Positions 54,480-64,000 of a stretch of 64,000 nt of DNA are shown piece by piece. A program made the translations under genes and the position numbers. The stretch's first letter is position 1; each line of letters opens with the position of its first letter. Origin of the DNA: Sesamum alatum. Its lineage: Eukaryota; Streptophyta; Magnoliopsida; Lamiales; Pedaliaceae. Location: the NCBI GenBank assembly GCA_034509735.1, contig JACGWO010000003.1:6324001-6388000 (forward strand), written 5' to 3'. The notes below the pieces were generated by a model. The model worked only from the letters and a program-made list of their open reading frames with translations, was not told where the DNA came from and did not search any database.

Positions 54480-56704
54480 TGAAGGACAAGCGGATCCGCC
54501 CAGGCGCGCGAGCGGAAGCGAGAAAGCGAGAAATTGTGCGTAAATATAAATCTAATTCAAAATACGCCAATTCCAAGGGGTATACCCTTGGGTGCTCAAC
54601 CGGGCGTTCGATGTAGGATGTGTAAACATTGAAAACATATATTTAAACACATAGGGCATAGATATATAAATGAAATCAATCAAAGCGTAATAAACCGTTA
54701 CCTTTGATTGTTTAGCGTATGATCCCGGCTACTAGCGTTGTTCCTTCTCCGGAATGCTCACGAAATCCAAAACGTATGGATTCTCCAAAGGTGATCCACA
54801 CCACACCGGAAGAAACACACGTTCTTCTTGCTAGAAAAGAACGGGTTTAGGAATGAATCGGTTTAAGAGAAGAATACTATGAATTAGTGTTCTCTTAAAC
54901 TTACTTTGTTCTTCTTCTTGATTCAAAATCGAGTGAAGAACACAAGTGTAAGAGAGGGAGAGAGCACGAAAATTGAGAGAGAGGAGAGGATTTTTGTCTT
55001 CTCTTTTTCCTAGAAAAAGATGAATAATGAATCACTTATGCTTGGTGTTGTATATTCTAATAAATAAACATAATTAATGTGATTATTTGAATGTGTCTAG
55101 GTTAATCCAAGGATGTCTAGATTCATTCCAATCAATCACCATCAATTCTTCAATCAAGCCTACCAAAATTTATGGTATGATCAAATCATACCAAAAGGGA
55201 AGAGCTTGATTGGAGTTGATTTGTCTCTTTCCAAAAGAGATAAGTCAAACATACCACCTAGCATTAAACATGGCTGATCTTGCTTCCTCCAAGGGCGCGT
55301 GTCGGCCATGATTAATTAAAGAAAGAATTCCAACTTCTTCCCATTCCAAATTAGGAATTATTTCTCCTCTCGGGTATAATTTAAACGGACCGGGTTTTAT
55401 CGTAATCCAATTACGACGAACCCAATATTAAATCCAATTTAATGGCCACTTAAATTATTCCCGTTGATCTTTTTAATCCAATTAAAAGATCCAACGTCTC
55501 AACTTTCCATATTTAATCGAAAATCGAATTTTACCTATTAAATGAAAGCCCGATACAATTTCGGCCCGTCCATCCAATGGACTTTCCCTTAAGTAACCCA
55601 ATTACTTATTTTTATCCTTCGAGATCGACTCCAAGTCGATTTCTCAACCTCCTCGGTGATTTGTGTGTGACCCTTTAGGTTCACCCTCAGCTAGACTTGG
55701 GCCCGTGTCCCACAAGGGCCCGTTACCATGGGTGGTCGTCTAGCAACGGTCCATGGCACTAGAGACTAGGTGAATTGGCATGAACATTTAGGAGCCGATT
55801 CCGTACGGGTACAATCCTTCCATCTACCGTCTCCCGGCCTTAGTCTAGGGTATGGAATTGGGCGTCGGTTCCCATCCTTGACTAGGCATCTATGCTTAAT
55901 ACTCCAGACCACGTATGCTTCATTACGTCGACACAGGAAACCATTCCCTGTTCGACCAACCACTGTGGCCACAGCTTCAAACAGCATGAACGTGTCTCCG
56001 AGTGCATAGGAGATACCTCTGTCACATACTGACAGGGGACAGATCCTCTTCTTGAAATCCACTGTCCTCGCTACACATTCTGACTGCACTGGACAAGGCT
56101 TATGATAATCATCTTAAAGAATGATTACCTCTCGCCAGATCCAAGATACAACCGTCCTGTGCACGCGACTGCCATGATCCCTCAAGTCTGAGGATTACTC
56201 CCGTACTATCAGAACCGGAGAAAACCAATCATACCGACCAAGCCTCCAAGGCCTCCATATGATGATCCCCGCGAGTCAGTCCAGTCGGCTCGACCCCAGT
56301 CGACTAACCCATCAAGATCGTGTAGGCGTCCCACGCCTGTCGCCGATGAAACACGGCACTCATCCAATGAACACGACTCTTGACGCAAGTCTCAATAGGA
56401 CTCTCGATGCCCTGTCTCGAGGTCCTTGACTTGGAACGTTTCAGACCTAACTCTCAATCAGTTGGTTTCATGACCACCATCCAATGCGTGGCCCAACTGC
56501 ACGAGTTGTTATCCATGGTCTGTGGGCTTTCTTGCGATATAAGTTAAACACCGTTTTAACAAATGTAAGATGAGCGTAACAAAGAAGACCATTGGTGACG
56601 AACACTCATCTTATTCATCACATAATAATATTACATTCACATCAAGTTGTCGGATAGGTTACAAATTGCCAAACCTATTGGCTTTCTGGTCACCTATTCC
56701 AACA
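54480..56704 (-). repeat. 5' LTR of B element (family B)
   Basis: 2225 bp, TGAAGGACAAGCGG to CTATTCCAACA. Contains the intact 19-bp palindrome GGTATGAT-CAA-ATCATACC (55174-55192) that was the target of two A insertions in other B LTRs. The CCCGGGAGC stem strand is changed to CCCAGGCGC in this copy. Confidence 0.93.
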
Positions 56705-56709
56705 CATAC

Positions 56710-57185
56710 CACCTAGCATGAAACATGGCTGATTTTGCTTCCTCCAAGGGAGCATCTCTGCCATGTTTAATTAAGGGAAGAAGTCCAACTTCTTCCTATT
56801 CCAAAATAGAAATTATTTTCTCCGCTCGGGTAAAGTTTAACGGACCCGGTTTTATCATAATCCAATTACGATGAACCCAACATAAATCCAATTTAATGTC
56901 CATTTAAATTATTCCCGTTGATCTTTTAATCCAATTAAAAGATCCAACGTCTCAACGTCTCAACTTTCCATATTTAATCGAAAATCTAAATTATCGATTA
57001 AACGAAGGCCTAATACAATATCGGCCCATCCATCCAATGGACTTTCCCTTAAGTAATCCAATTACTTATTTTATCCTTCGAGATTGACTCCAGGTCGAAC
57101 TCTCAACCTCCTCAGTGATTTGTGTGTACCCTTTAGGTTCACCCTCAGCTAGACTTGGGTCCGTGTCCCACAAGGGCCCGTTACT
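56710..57185 (-). repeat. older family-B LTR (B0), right fragment
   Basis: Continuation of 33111-33664 after the B element. At 57185 it is cut by A3; the rest is beyond the window. Confidence 0.85.
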
Positions 57186-57704
57186 TGAAAGATTGTGGAT
57201 CGTCCCGGAAAATAGCGCGAATGCGGAAGCGGGGTATAAATTTAAATAACGAAATTTAAACATGCTATATTTATGTAAAATAAAGAACACGTTCAAGGGT
57301 GTGCCCTTGATGTTCCCGGGCGTTTGGTGTATCTCATGAATTAAAACACATGCTAGCAATCATGGAGGCCATAGGATTTGAAAAATAGAAGAAGAGACGA
57401 AAATGTAAAAAAGGGAATTACTGGTTCGTCATTTTCCTCTTCTAACCAGTACTCGCTTTGTTCCCCGATTTGCACCAAATCTCGTATGTGAGATTCTCCA
57501 AATTGTGACACGCAATCCGCCCACGTATCTTGCACGTCGTGCTAGCGAACGAACAAGTATTTTGGAGAGGATGGATCAATCACACGTTATTACTTAACGG
57601 GATTAATCCTCCTTTTGTTCAATTGTCAACACAAGAGAACAAGAACTATTTTTTCTTGAAAAGAGGAGAGAGAGGCGGACGAGATGGGAGAGAGAGACAC
57701 GAGT

Positions 57705-57740
<36 letters not shown>

Positions 57741-59176
57741 GGAGTTTCATCATCTCTCTAAAGGTGAAGGACTAGGAGTATTTATAGAGGAGGAGTTTAA
57801 TCCTCTTCAAACTGCATCTCTTAAGAAGACTAATTTGACTAGGATTTTGACCTAGTCAAAGTAGTAATTTGACCTGGTCAAATTAATCCTAACCATCCAT
57901 CTCTCCTTTTAATCTCAACCATTAATTTAATTTAATGGAATATTTAAAACCTATTTAAATATTCCAAGGGGCCATAAATAAATATAATAAATATAAATAT
58001 TTATTCTAGGCCCATTAAATTAATTTTCTAATAAATCCAATTTATTAGATTAATCCCTTTTATCTAATAAAAGGAATTAACTGTTTCCAAGAAAATCAAG
58101 GACCCGATTAAATCCAATTTAATCATTCCATTACTCCAAATATTTAATTCTAAATTAAATACTTAATGTGTGCGGATTGTGTATGACTCTTTAGGTTCAC
58201 CTTTTCAGCTAGACTTGGTCGGATTCCTAGAATCCGCCCGTTACCATGGGTGGTCATCTAGCAACGGTCCATGGCACTAGAGACTAGGTGAATATTCGGG
58301 GATGAACATTTAGGCTCTAACAGTACCCCTGTCTTTCTGTCTACGGTCTCGCCACTTAGGGTCTAGGGCACGAAAATTGCAGGCACTCATTTTGGACCTA
58401 AGTGACGGTCTGTCCTTACTAAACGCCGCAAGGGAAACCTTCCCTTCTGTTCAGTTACTGTGACCACATATTTTGGGGACAAGACACAGAGCATAAATGA
58501 GACTCAACTGTCAATGCCTTTTGACGGGAGACAGATCCTTTCTTGGAAACTACTGTCACTCTGTACACCGGGGCTGCACGAGTTTAGCTTATGACTACTC
58601 AAGTGTTTTTTGGCAATCTCTCACCATATCTAAGATACAGCCCTAATATACAGGTAAACGTAGCAGTTCCTCAAGTCAAAGGACTTGGCCTGTACTGTTG
58701 GAACCCGGAACACACGTCATACCTTGCCGCCCCTGCTCAAGGGCCTCCGTAAGACGGTTCTCGCGAGTCACCTCAGTCAGCTGCTCCCTAGCAGGCCAAC
58801 CCTTTAACACTGCTTAGACGAACTTCGTCACCCGTCGATGAAATGCGACAGGAGATGCTTAGTGCAAGTCTGAAGGGGAATCTCGGTACCCATTTTCGAG
58901 ATTCCTTGACTTGGAGATTTTCGGACTGATTCGGCGGGACTGATTTCATGGACCTACCTCCAAGCGTAGTCCCAATCCCCAAAATACGTTTTTAGTCCAT
59001 GGGCTTTTTTTGCATAGTGAACAGATATGTAATGCAGATAAAGTGAACACAAACAAAGTAATGCCAAATGAATTTCATTTCTTTATTCATTAATAATTTA
59101 TCAAATCTCTGAAATTGTCTAGACATAGGTTACATTTTGCCCGCCAAGATTGGCTACATGGTCACCTATTCTAACA
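57186..59176 (-). repeat. 3' LTR of A3 (family A, subtype of 20626)
   Basis: 1991 bp, TGAAAGATTGTGG to CTATTCTAACA. Includes a long TG microsatellite (57708-57740) and a W-box array with fewer sites than A1. Confidence 0.9.
57708..57740. repeat. TG microsatellite
   Basis: Uninterrupted TG repeat of about 16 units at the place where other A LTRs have a short CA/TG run. Confidence 0.95.
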
Positions 59177-60031
59177 ATCTCCCACTTGACCTTAAAGCTA
59201 ATCGCCCATATGTCTAATCCCCATCTTCTCAAGATGTTGAGTATGATTGCTGTGCGACATAGGCTTTGTCAGCGGATCTGCTGTGTTGTCTGCTGAGTTG
59301 ACTCAATCCATCCGAACGTCACCTCTTCCTACCATTTCTCTTAGAAGATTGTAGCGTCTAAGAATGTGTTTGGAACGATGATGAGATCTTGGTTCCTTTG
59401 CTTGCGCTATTGCACAGTTGTTATCACAAAAGATGACAACGGGCTTGGTAATGCTAGGCACTACACCTAACTCTTGGATGTAGTTTCCCATCCAGACTGC
59501 TTCCTTGGCAGCTTCTGAAGCTGCTATGTATTCGACCTCAGTGGTGGAGTCAGCAGTAGTTGCTTGCTTGGCACTTTTCCAAGCCACTACTCCTCCATTG
59601 AGCCTGCATACATAACCCGATTGAGAGTTGGCATCATCGTCATCAGACTGGAAGCTAGCGTCGCTAAAGCCTTCCAGGATCAGCTCGCCATTGCCATAGA
59701 CTAAGAACATATCTTTAGTCCTCCTCAGGTACTTAAGGATGCCCTTAACAGCATTCCAATGTGCCTCACCCGCACAAGACTGATATTTGCTTGTTACGCT
59801 CAAAGCGTAAGCAATGTCAGGCCTGGTGCAGTAGACCGCATATTGGATGCTACCTACGGCAGAAGCATAAAGGATGACTTTCATCCTTTCAAGTTCTTCA
59901 TCAGTCTGCGGGGACTGTTTCTTGGGTAACTTGATCCCATGCCTCATGGGACGGAATCCTCGTTTGGAGTTGTCCATCCGATATCTCTTTAGGACTTTAT
60001 CCATATACGAGTTTTGGGTGATCCCTAACAT
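59177..60031 (-). pseudogene. pol: A3 pol: RT C-terminal part and RNase H
   Basis: Frame 59303-60031 (242 codons): SKRGFRPMRHGIKLPKKQSP, RPDIAYALSVTSKYQ, RNase H GFSDASF, TTEVEYIAAS (the usual TEAEY with A changed to V) and FCDNNCA. A CGA-to-TGA type stop after RMD ends it at 59303. Collinear homology continues to the natural C terminus and the polypurine tract at 59177-59192. Confidence 0.9.
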
Positions 60032-60055
60032 CCTTTTAGATCTGTCCCTGACAAT

Positions 60056-60499
60056 CTAGATGCCTAGGATGTAGAAGGTTTCACCCAAGTCCTTCATGGA
60101 AAACTGGGTTAATAACCATGCTTTTATGTCACCCAACATTCTAACATCATCACCTATGAGTAGAATGTCATCCACATAAAGCACTGGGAACACTATAGAG
60201 CTCCCATTGACCTTCTTTGTATACACAAGGGTTAGATTCATTTTTGATGAAGTCATAGCCCGTATCACTTCATCGAAGCGAATGTTCCAACTTCGGGATG
60301 CTTGTTTGAGGCCATAGATGGACTTCTGGAGACGACAGACCTTCTGTTCTTCTCCAGTGACTGTGAAACCCTCCGGCTGATCCATGTAGATCTCTTCCCC
60401 AACGAAACCATTGAGGAACGCCGTTTTCACATCGATCTGCCATATCTCATAGTCATACCATGCTGCTATGGCGAGCAGGATCCGAATGGATTTAGCCAT
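60056..60499 (-). pseudogene. pol: A3 pol: reverse transcriptase
   Basis: 147-codon frame with IRILLAIAAWYDYEIWQIDVKTAFLNGF, EEIYMDQPEGFTVTGEEQKVCRLQKSIYGLKQ and active site LYVDDILLIGDD. A stop at about 60056 (CAG to TAG type in GIQIVRD) separates it from 59303-60031. Small indels around the IRAMTSSKMNLTLVYTKKVN stretch show a short out-of-frame region that returns to frame. Confidence 0.9.
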
Positions 60500-61014
60500 G
60501 GCTACCGGCGAGTAGGTGTCCTCAAAATCGACCCCGGGTCCTTGAGAATACCCTTTAGCTACTAGCCTAGCCTTAAAAGTTGTGAGTTTTCCATCAACGC
60601 CAAGTTTGCGCTTGTAGACCCACTTACAACCAACTGGCTTAACACCTTTCGGTTGGTCTACAAGTCTCCAGACTTAGTTCCCGCTCATGGGGTCCATTTC
60701 GGTTCTCATGGGCTCAAGCCATTTCCCAGAGTCGATGTTAGACATCGCTTCTCCGTATGTCTTAGGATAGTTATCCAGTAGACTGGTCGTATTTAGAAAG
60801 CCATATCTCACTGGAGGTCTGGACTCTCTAGTAGACCTACGGAGAACGGGAACGTCAGTGGTGACTGTGGGCGCTGACTGTATAGGAGCTGGCGGTTCAG
60901 GTACCGGGGCTGGCTGTTCCTGAGGCTGTCCTTCATACCTAGCATGCTGGACTTCTCGAGGTTGGTGAGCCCTTCGGGTATATATCCTGAATCCTCTAAG
61001 TGAGGAATCCGCGG
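60500..61014 (-). pseudogene. pol: A3 pol: integrase-RT linker and RT N terminus (broken)
   Basis: Homologous to A2 13170-13690: GCKWVYKRK and FKARLVAKGY-type segments and a Pro-rich linker with the RRSTRESRPPVRYGFL region, with several stops (for example near 60676 and 60770). No frame longer than about 90 codons remains in sense. Confidence 0.82.
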
Positions 61015-61859
61015 CTACCTCTGATGACTGGTTTCCATCACTTGATTCCTCAAGGATTCAAGGATCAATTCATCAGGTTGGATATCCTTTGGGAAGCCTT
61101 GTTCCAAGAACACTGCGTTCCTTGAAACAAATACCTTTTGTTCCAAGGGGTCACAAAAGCAATAACCTGCAGTTTCTTTAGGGTATCCAACGAACCTGCA
61201 TAAGCTAGACATGGATTCTACCTTATCTCCCACTAACCTCTTGACGTATGCGGGGCTACCCCACACTTTCAAGTAGTTGTAGGATGCAGGCTTGCCATTC
61301 CATATTTCATATGGCGTTTGGGTCAATACACTGGTTGGTGCCAAATTTAACAACTTGGCCGCCGTTTCCAATGCGTAGCCCCAAAAGGACAAGGGTAATT
61401 TGGTAAAACTCATCATGGATCGAACCATGTCTAACAGGGTTTGATTCCTCCTTTCAGAGACACCATTTAATTATGGTGTCCCGGGAGGTGTCCATTCATA
61501 TATTATACCATTTTCTTTTAGATAATTAAGGAACTCGGTACTAAGGTATTCTCTGCCTCGGTCTGACCGTAGGATCTAATTTTGCATTTGGTTTGGTTCT
61601 CCACTTCAAGTTTGAATTTTTTAAACCTCTCAAGAGCTTCAGACTTGTACCTCATTAGGTAAACATAACCATACCATGAATGATCATCGGTAAAGGTTAT
61701 GAAGTAAGAGAATCCATCTCGGGCCTGCGTTCTTAATGGTCCACATACGTCTGTATGGACCAAGTCCAACAGACCTGTGGCAAGCCTGCTTTGTCCTACA
61801 AAGGGCTTCTTGGTCATTTTCCCTCTTAGACAGGATTCACAAGTTGGTAGCTCACTCAA
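61015..61859 (-). pseudogene. pol: A3 pol: integrase
   Basis: Two frames. 61518-61859: CESCLRGKMTKKPF, HTDVCGPL with the first D, FTDDHSWYGYVYLMRY; lost after KCKIRSYGQTE by a deletion at the second D region. 61015-61428: MVRSMMSFTKLPLSFWGYALETAAKLL to SRNAVFLEQGFP. Between them the GTPQLNG region has a stop (ATTAA on + near 61471). Integrase is inactive as encoded. Confidence 0.88.
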
Positions 61860-62302
61860 AACCCTACCTCTAGGTTCTTTGAGTCTACCAATCTTTTCAT
61901 CCTGTCTTGGGATATGTGACCTAGCCTAGCGTGCCACAGTCGTGCGTTCTCGTTATTATCTATTTTAGGTTTGTGTTGTGCGTTAAGAACGAAGTTCGTT
62001 TGTTGCAAGATATAGAGCCCATTATTAAGTGCACCAAGTTGATGAGCAATTCCACACCTCATCAAATAAAAACAATTTTTATTGATCATAAACTCATAAC
62101 CACTATTGTGTAACAATGGAATGAAAATGATGTTTTTAATCATACTAGGTACATAATAAACTTGCTCTAATTCTATGCTAATATTATCACTAACTACTAG
62201 AGTGGCGGATCCTACTGCTTCTGCCGAGATGGTCTTGCCATTCCCAAGCTTCAGGATCATATCCCCGCTACCCAGTTTTCTGCTTCTTTTTAGCACCTGC
62301 AA
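61856..62302 (-). pseudogene. pol: A3 pol: protease C-terminal part and pre-integrase region
   Basis: 148-codon frame: LQVLKRSRKLGSGDMILKLG, VYYVPSMIKNIIFIPLL, LYILQQTNFVLNAQ, LWHARLGHISQDRMKRLVDSKNLEVG. The protease DTG lies just upstream (near 62328), where TGG is changed to a stop (CTAAG at 62342 on +). Confidence 0.88.
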
Positions 62303-62376
62303 ATCATTGCAAATGTGAGCTCCACAGCCGGTATCTAATACCTAAGAGGCAGAATTAGTGACCATATTAACCTCAA

Positions 62377-62707
62377 TCACAAATATACCTTGTTTTGAGA
62401 GGAGCTTGGGGGCTCCCTCTTCCAATGCCCTTTCTCACGGCAATTGATACATATGTCATATGCCCTCGACTGTTGGTTGGAGACAACCTTTCCCTTTCCT
62501 TTGCCTTTCCCCTCTTTGGCAATGGGAACACTCTTAGTGTTCGTAGCTGCTTTGACGGCTTTTCCCTTCCCCTTCTTCCTTTTCCAACGTCCGGCACCCT
62601 TGCCTTTCGTTTTAGAAGGTGAAGCACCTCCAAACAATACTGAAGGCGTGGTTTTTTTGGTCGTTGCCTTGTATTGCACCAACATATTGATCAACTCATG
62701 AATGCCC
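62377..62707 (-). pseudogene. gag: A3 gag C-terminal part with zinc knuckle, cut by LTR
   Basis: 105-codon frame: INMLVQYKATTKK, Lys/Gly-rich linker, and zinc knuckle CINCREKGHWKREP in which the last Cys is Pro after a small deletion near 62410. At 62707 the gag is interrupted by an A-type LTR. Gag homology stops at TGCCC, the likely target site. Confidence 0.88.
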
Positions 62708-64000
62708 TGAAAGAATGCATGGATCGTCCCGGGAAAATTGCGCGAATGCGGAAGCGCGGTATAAAATAAAATAGCGGAATTTAAAACATGCTTTTAAATA
62801 AAAGAACACGTTTCAAGGGGTGTGCCCTTGAAATTTCCCGGGTGTTTGGTGTATCTCATGACTAAATAACATGTAAGCAATCATGGAGGCCATAGGGTTG
62901 AAAAAATAAAAGAGGCGAAAACGTAAACCGAGACCTACCCGTTGTCGTTTTCGTCTTCAACGGCTACACGCGTTGTTCCCCGTTTTGCACAAAGATCTCG
63001 TTCTTGAGACCCTCAAAATCGTGACACACGATCCACCCACGTATCTTGCACGTCGTGCTAGCAACGAACAAGTATGTAATTTATTGGAGTGGATGAATCA
63101 ACAACACGTTATGAATTAACGGTATTGATTCATTAATGTTCTAATGTTCCAAGAACAAAAGAACAAGAATAATTTTCTTGCTAAGAGAGAGAGGGGGCGG
63201 ACGAGAGGGGAGAGGGAGAGAGTTGTGTGTGTGTTGAAATTTCATCATCCTTCAAAAGGTGCAAGGCTAGGGGTTTATATAGAGGAGGAGTTTAATCCTC
63301 TTTAAACTCCAACTCTTTAGAAGCTTAATTTGACTAGGATTTTGACCTAGTCAAAGTCCTAGTCAAAGTAGAATTTGACCTTGTCAAATTCAATCCTAGC
63401 CTTTCATACTCTCCCATTAAATCTCAATCATTAATTTAATTTATTGGAATATTTAAAAACCTATTAAATATTCCAAAAGGCCAAATAAATATAATAAATA
63501 AATATTAATATTTATTCTAGGCCCATTAAATTAATTTCCTTAATAAAACCAATTTATTAATTTAATTCCCTTTATCAAATAGAAGGAATTAATTCTCCAA
63601 GAAAATATAGGACCCGATTAAATCCAATTTAATCATTCCTTTACTCCAATATTTAATTCCAAATTAAATACTAAGTGTGTGTGTGGATAGTGTGTGACTC
63701 TTTAGGTTCACCTTTCAGCTAGACTTGGTCGGATTCCTAGAAACCGTCCGTTACCATGGGTGGCCATCGAGCAACGGTCCATGGCACTAGAGACTAGGTG
63801 AAATATTCGGGGATGAACATTTAGGCTCTAACAGTACACTTGTCCTTCTGTCTTCGGTCTCATCACTTAGGGTCTAGGGCACGGAAAATGCAGGTACCCA
63901 TTTTGGACCTAAGTGTCGGTCTGTCCTTACTAAATGCCGCAAGGGAAACCTTCCCTTCTGTTCAGTTACTGTGGCCACAGATTTTAGGGACAAGACACAG
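62708..64000 (-). repeat. A-type LTR inserted in A3 gag (runs off window)
   Basis: Starts TGAAAGAATGCATGG; U5 hairpin TTTCAAGGGG/CCCTTGAAA near 62810-62836; TATATAAA on minus near 63274; W-boxes about 63330-63390; the CCATGG core near 63752-63800 is also present. Probable target site TGCCC at 62703-62707. Whether it is a solo LTR or the 3' LTR of a full element cannot be seen. Confidence 0.9.

Larger units (their letters stand above)
33665..56704 (-). mobile_element. Ty1/copia B element with nested insertions
   Basis: Outer span of a B element whose LTRs are 33665-37641 (3', interrupted) and 54480-56704 (5'), flanked by a perfect 5-bp duplication CATAC (33660-33664 and 56705-56709). It is inserted in another B LTR. 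Its own body is gag 52638 to pol, broken by a solo A LTR, an A pol-plus-LTR fragment (37838-40531) and a complete C element (41296-50213). RNase H is mostly missing. Confidence 0.92.
57186..62707 (-). mobile_element. Ty1/copia element A3, visible 3' part
   Basis: 3' LTR (57186-59176), polypurine tract (59177-59192), pol and gag to 62707, where another LTR is inserted into gag. The 5' part is outside the window. At least five lesions. Confidence 0.9.

Noticed and set aside
57708..57740. TG and CA runs as possible telomere-like or CRISPR-like repeats
   Set aside because: Simple dinucleotide microsatellites at a fixed LTR position; no spacer structure.
1..64000. Host protein-coding gene or non-coding RNA gene
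   Set aside because: Nearly every stretch aligns to one of the five LTR families or their internal parts; the remaining sequence shows no gene-like frame or tRNA/rRNA signature.

Overview
This window is 64 kb of plant repetitive DNA made almost entirely of nested Ty1/copia LTR retrotransposons. I see no host gene, rRNA or tRNA gene. The evidence is: gag-pol polyproteins in the copia order (gag, zinc knuckle, protease, integrase, reverse transcriptase, RNase H); LTRs of about 1.9-2.3 kb starting TGTTAGAATAG (or TGTTGGAATAG) and ending in CA; a primer-binding site complementary to plant initiator tRNA-Met (TGGTATCAGAGCC) after each visible 5' LTR; and 5-bp target-site duplications. The RT/RNase H motifs (YVDDILLIGND, SKRGFLPM) look like the Tork/Angela group, which is an inference. 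The organism is probably a flowering plant; the species cannot be told.

Five LTR families are visible, which I name A to E. Layout: 1-6056 is the 3' part of an A element on + (A1). It sits in a B LTR (6057-9601, minus) that also holds a solo A LTR (6368-8380). That B LTR sits in a C LTR (+; 9602-9853 and 20183-20563), which also holds the complete young A element A2 (9854-20177, minus, TSD TCTTC). The C LTR sits in the pol gene of a D element (+; pol pieces 20564-20625 and 24855-26278, 3' LTR 26294-28532). D pol also holds a solo A-type LTR (20626-24854), which itself holds a solo C LTR (22274-24521, TSD CGACA).

From 28579 an E LTR (+) begins. It is cut by a damaged B element on + (30493 to about 33110) that runs into an inverted older B LTR (33111-33664 and 56710-57185). 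Into this older LTR a full B element is inserted (33665-56704, minus, TSD CATAC). Its own 3' LTR holds a solo A LTR, and its pol is broken by an A pol-plus-LTR fragment (37838-40531) and by a complete C element (41296-50213, minus, TSD CTTTG). The right end (57186-64000) is another A element on minus (A3), cut in gag by a further A-type LTR at 62708.

No element keeps an unbroken gag-pol. The longest intact stretch is a 900-codon integrase-RT-RNase H frame in A2. The most interesting signals are non-coding: (i) a U5 fold (outer stem plus two hairpins) whose stems change sequence between families while staying paired; (ii) pairing between U5 and the bases just after the primer-binding site, with a compensatory change in family B; (iii) GC-rich arrays of tandem hairpins in the untranslated leader of families A, B and C; (iv) a 15-base palindromic motif present twice, about 80 bp apart, in every visible leader; (v) two independent insertions into the centre of one 19-bp palindrome; and (vi) dense W-box arrays upstream of LTR TATA boxes.
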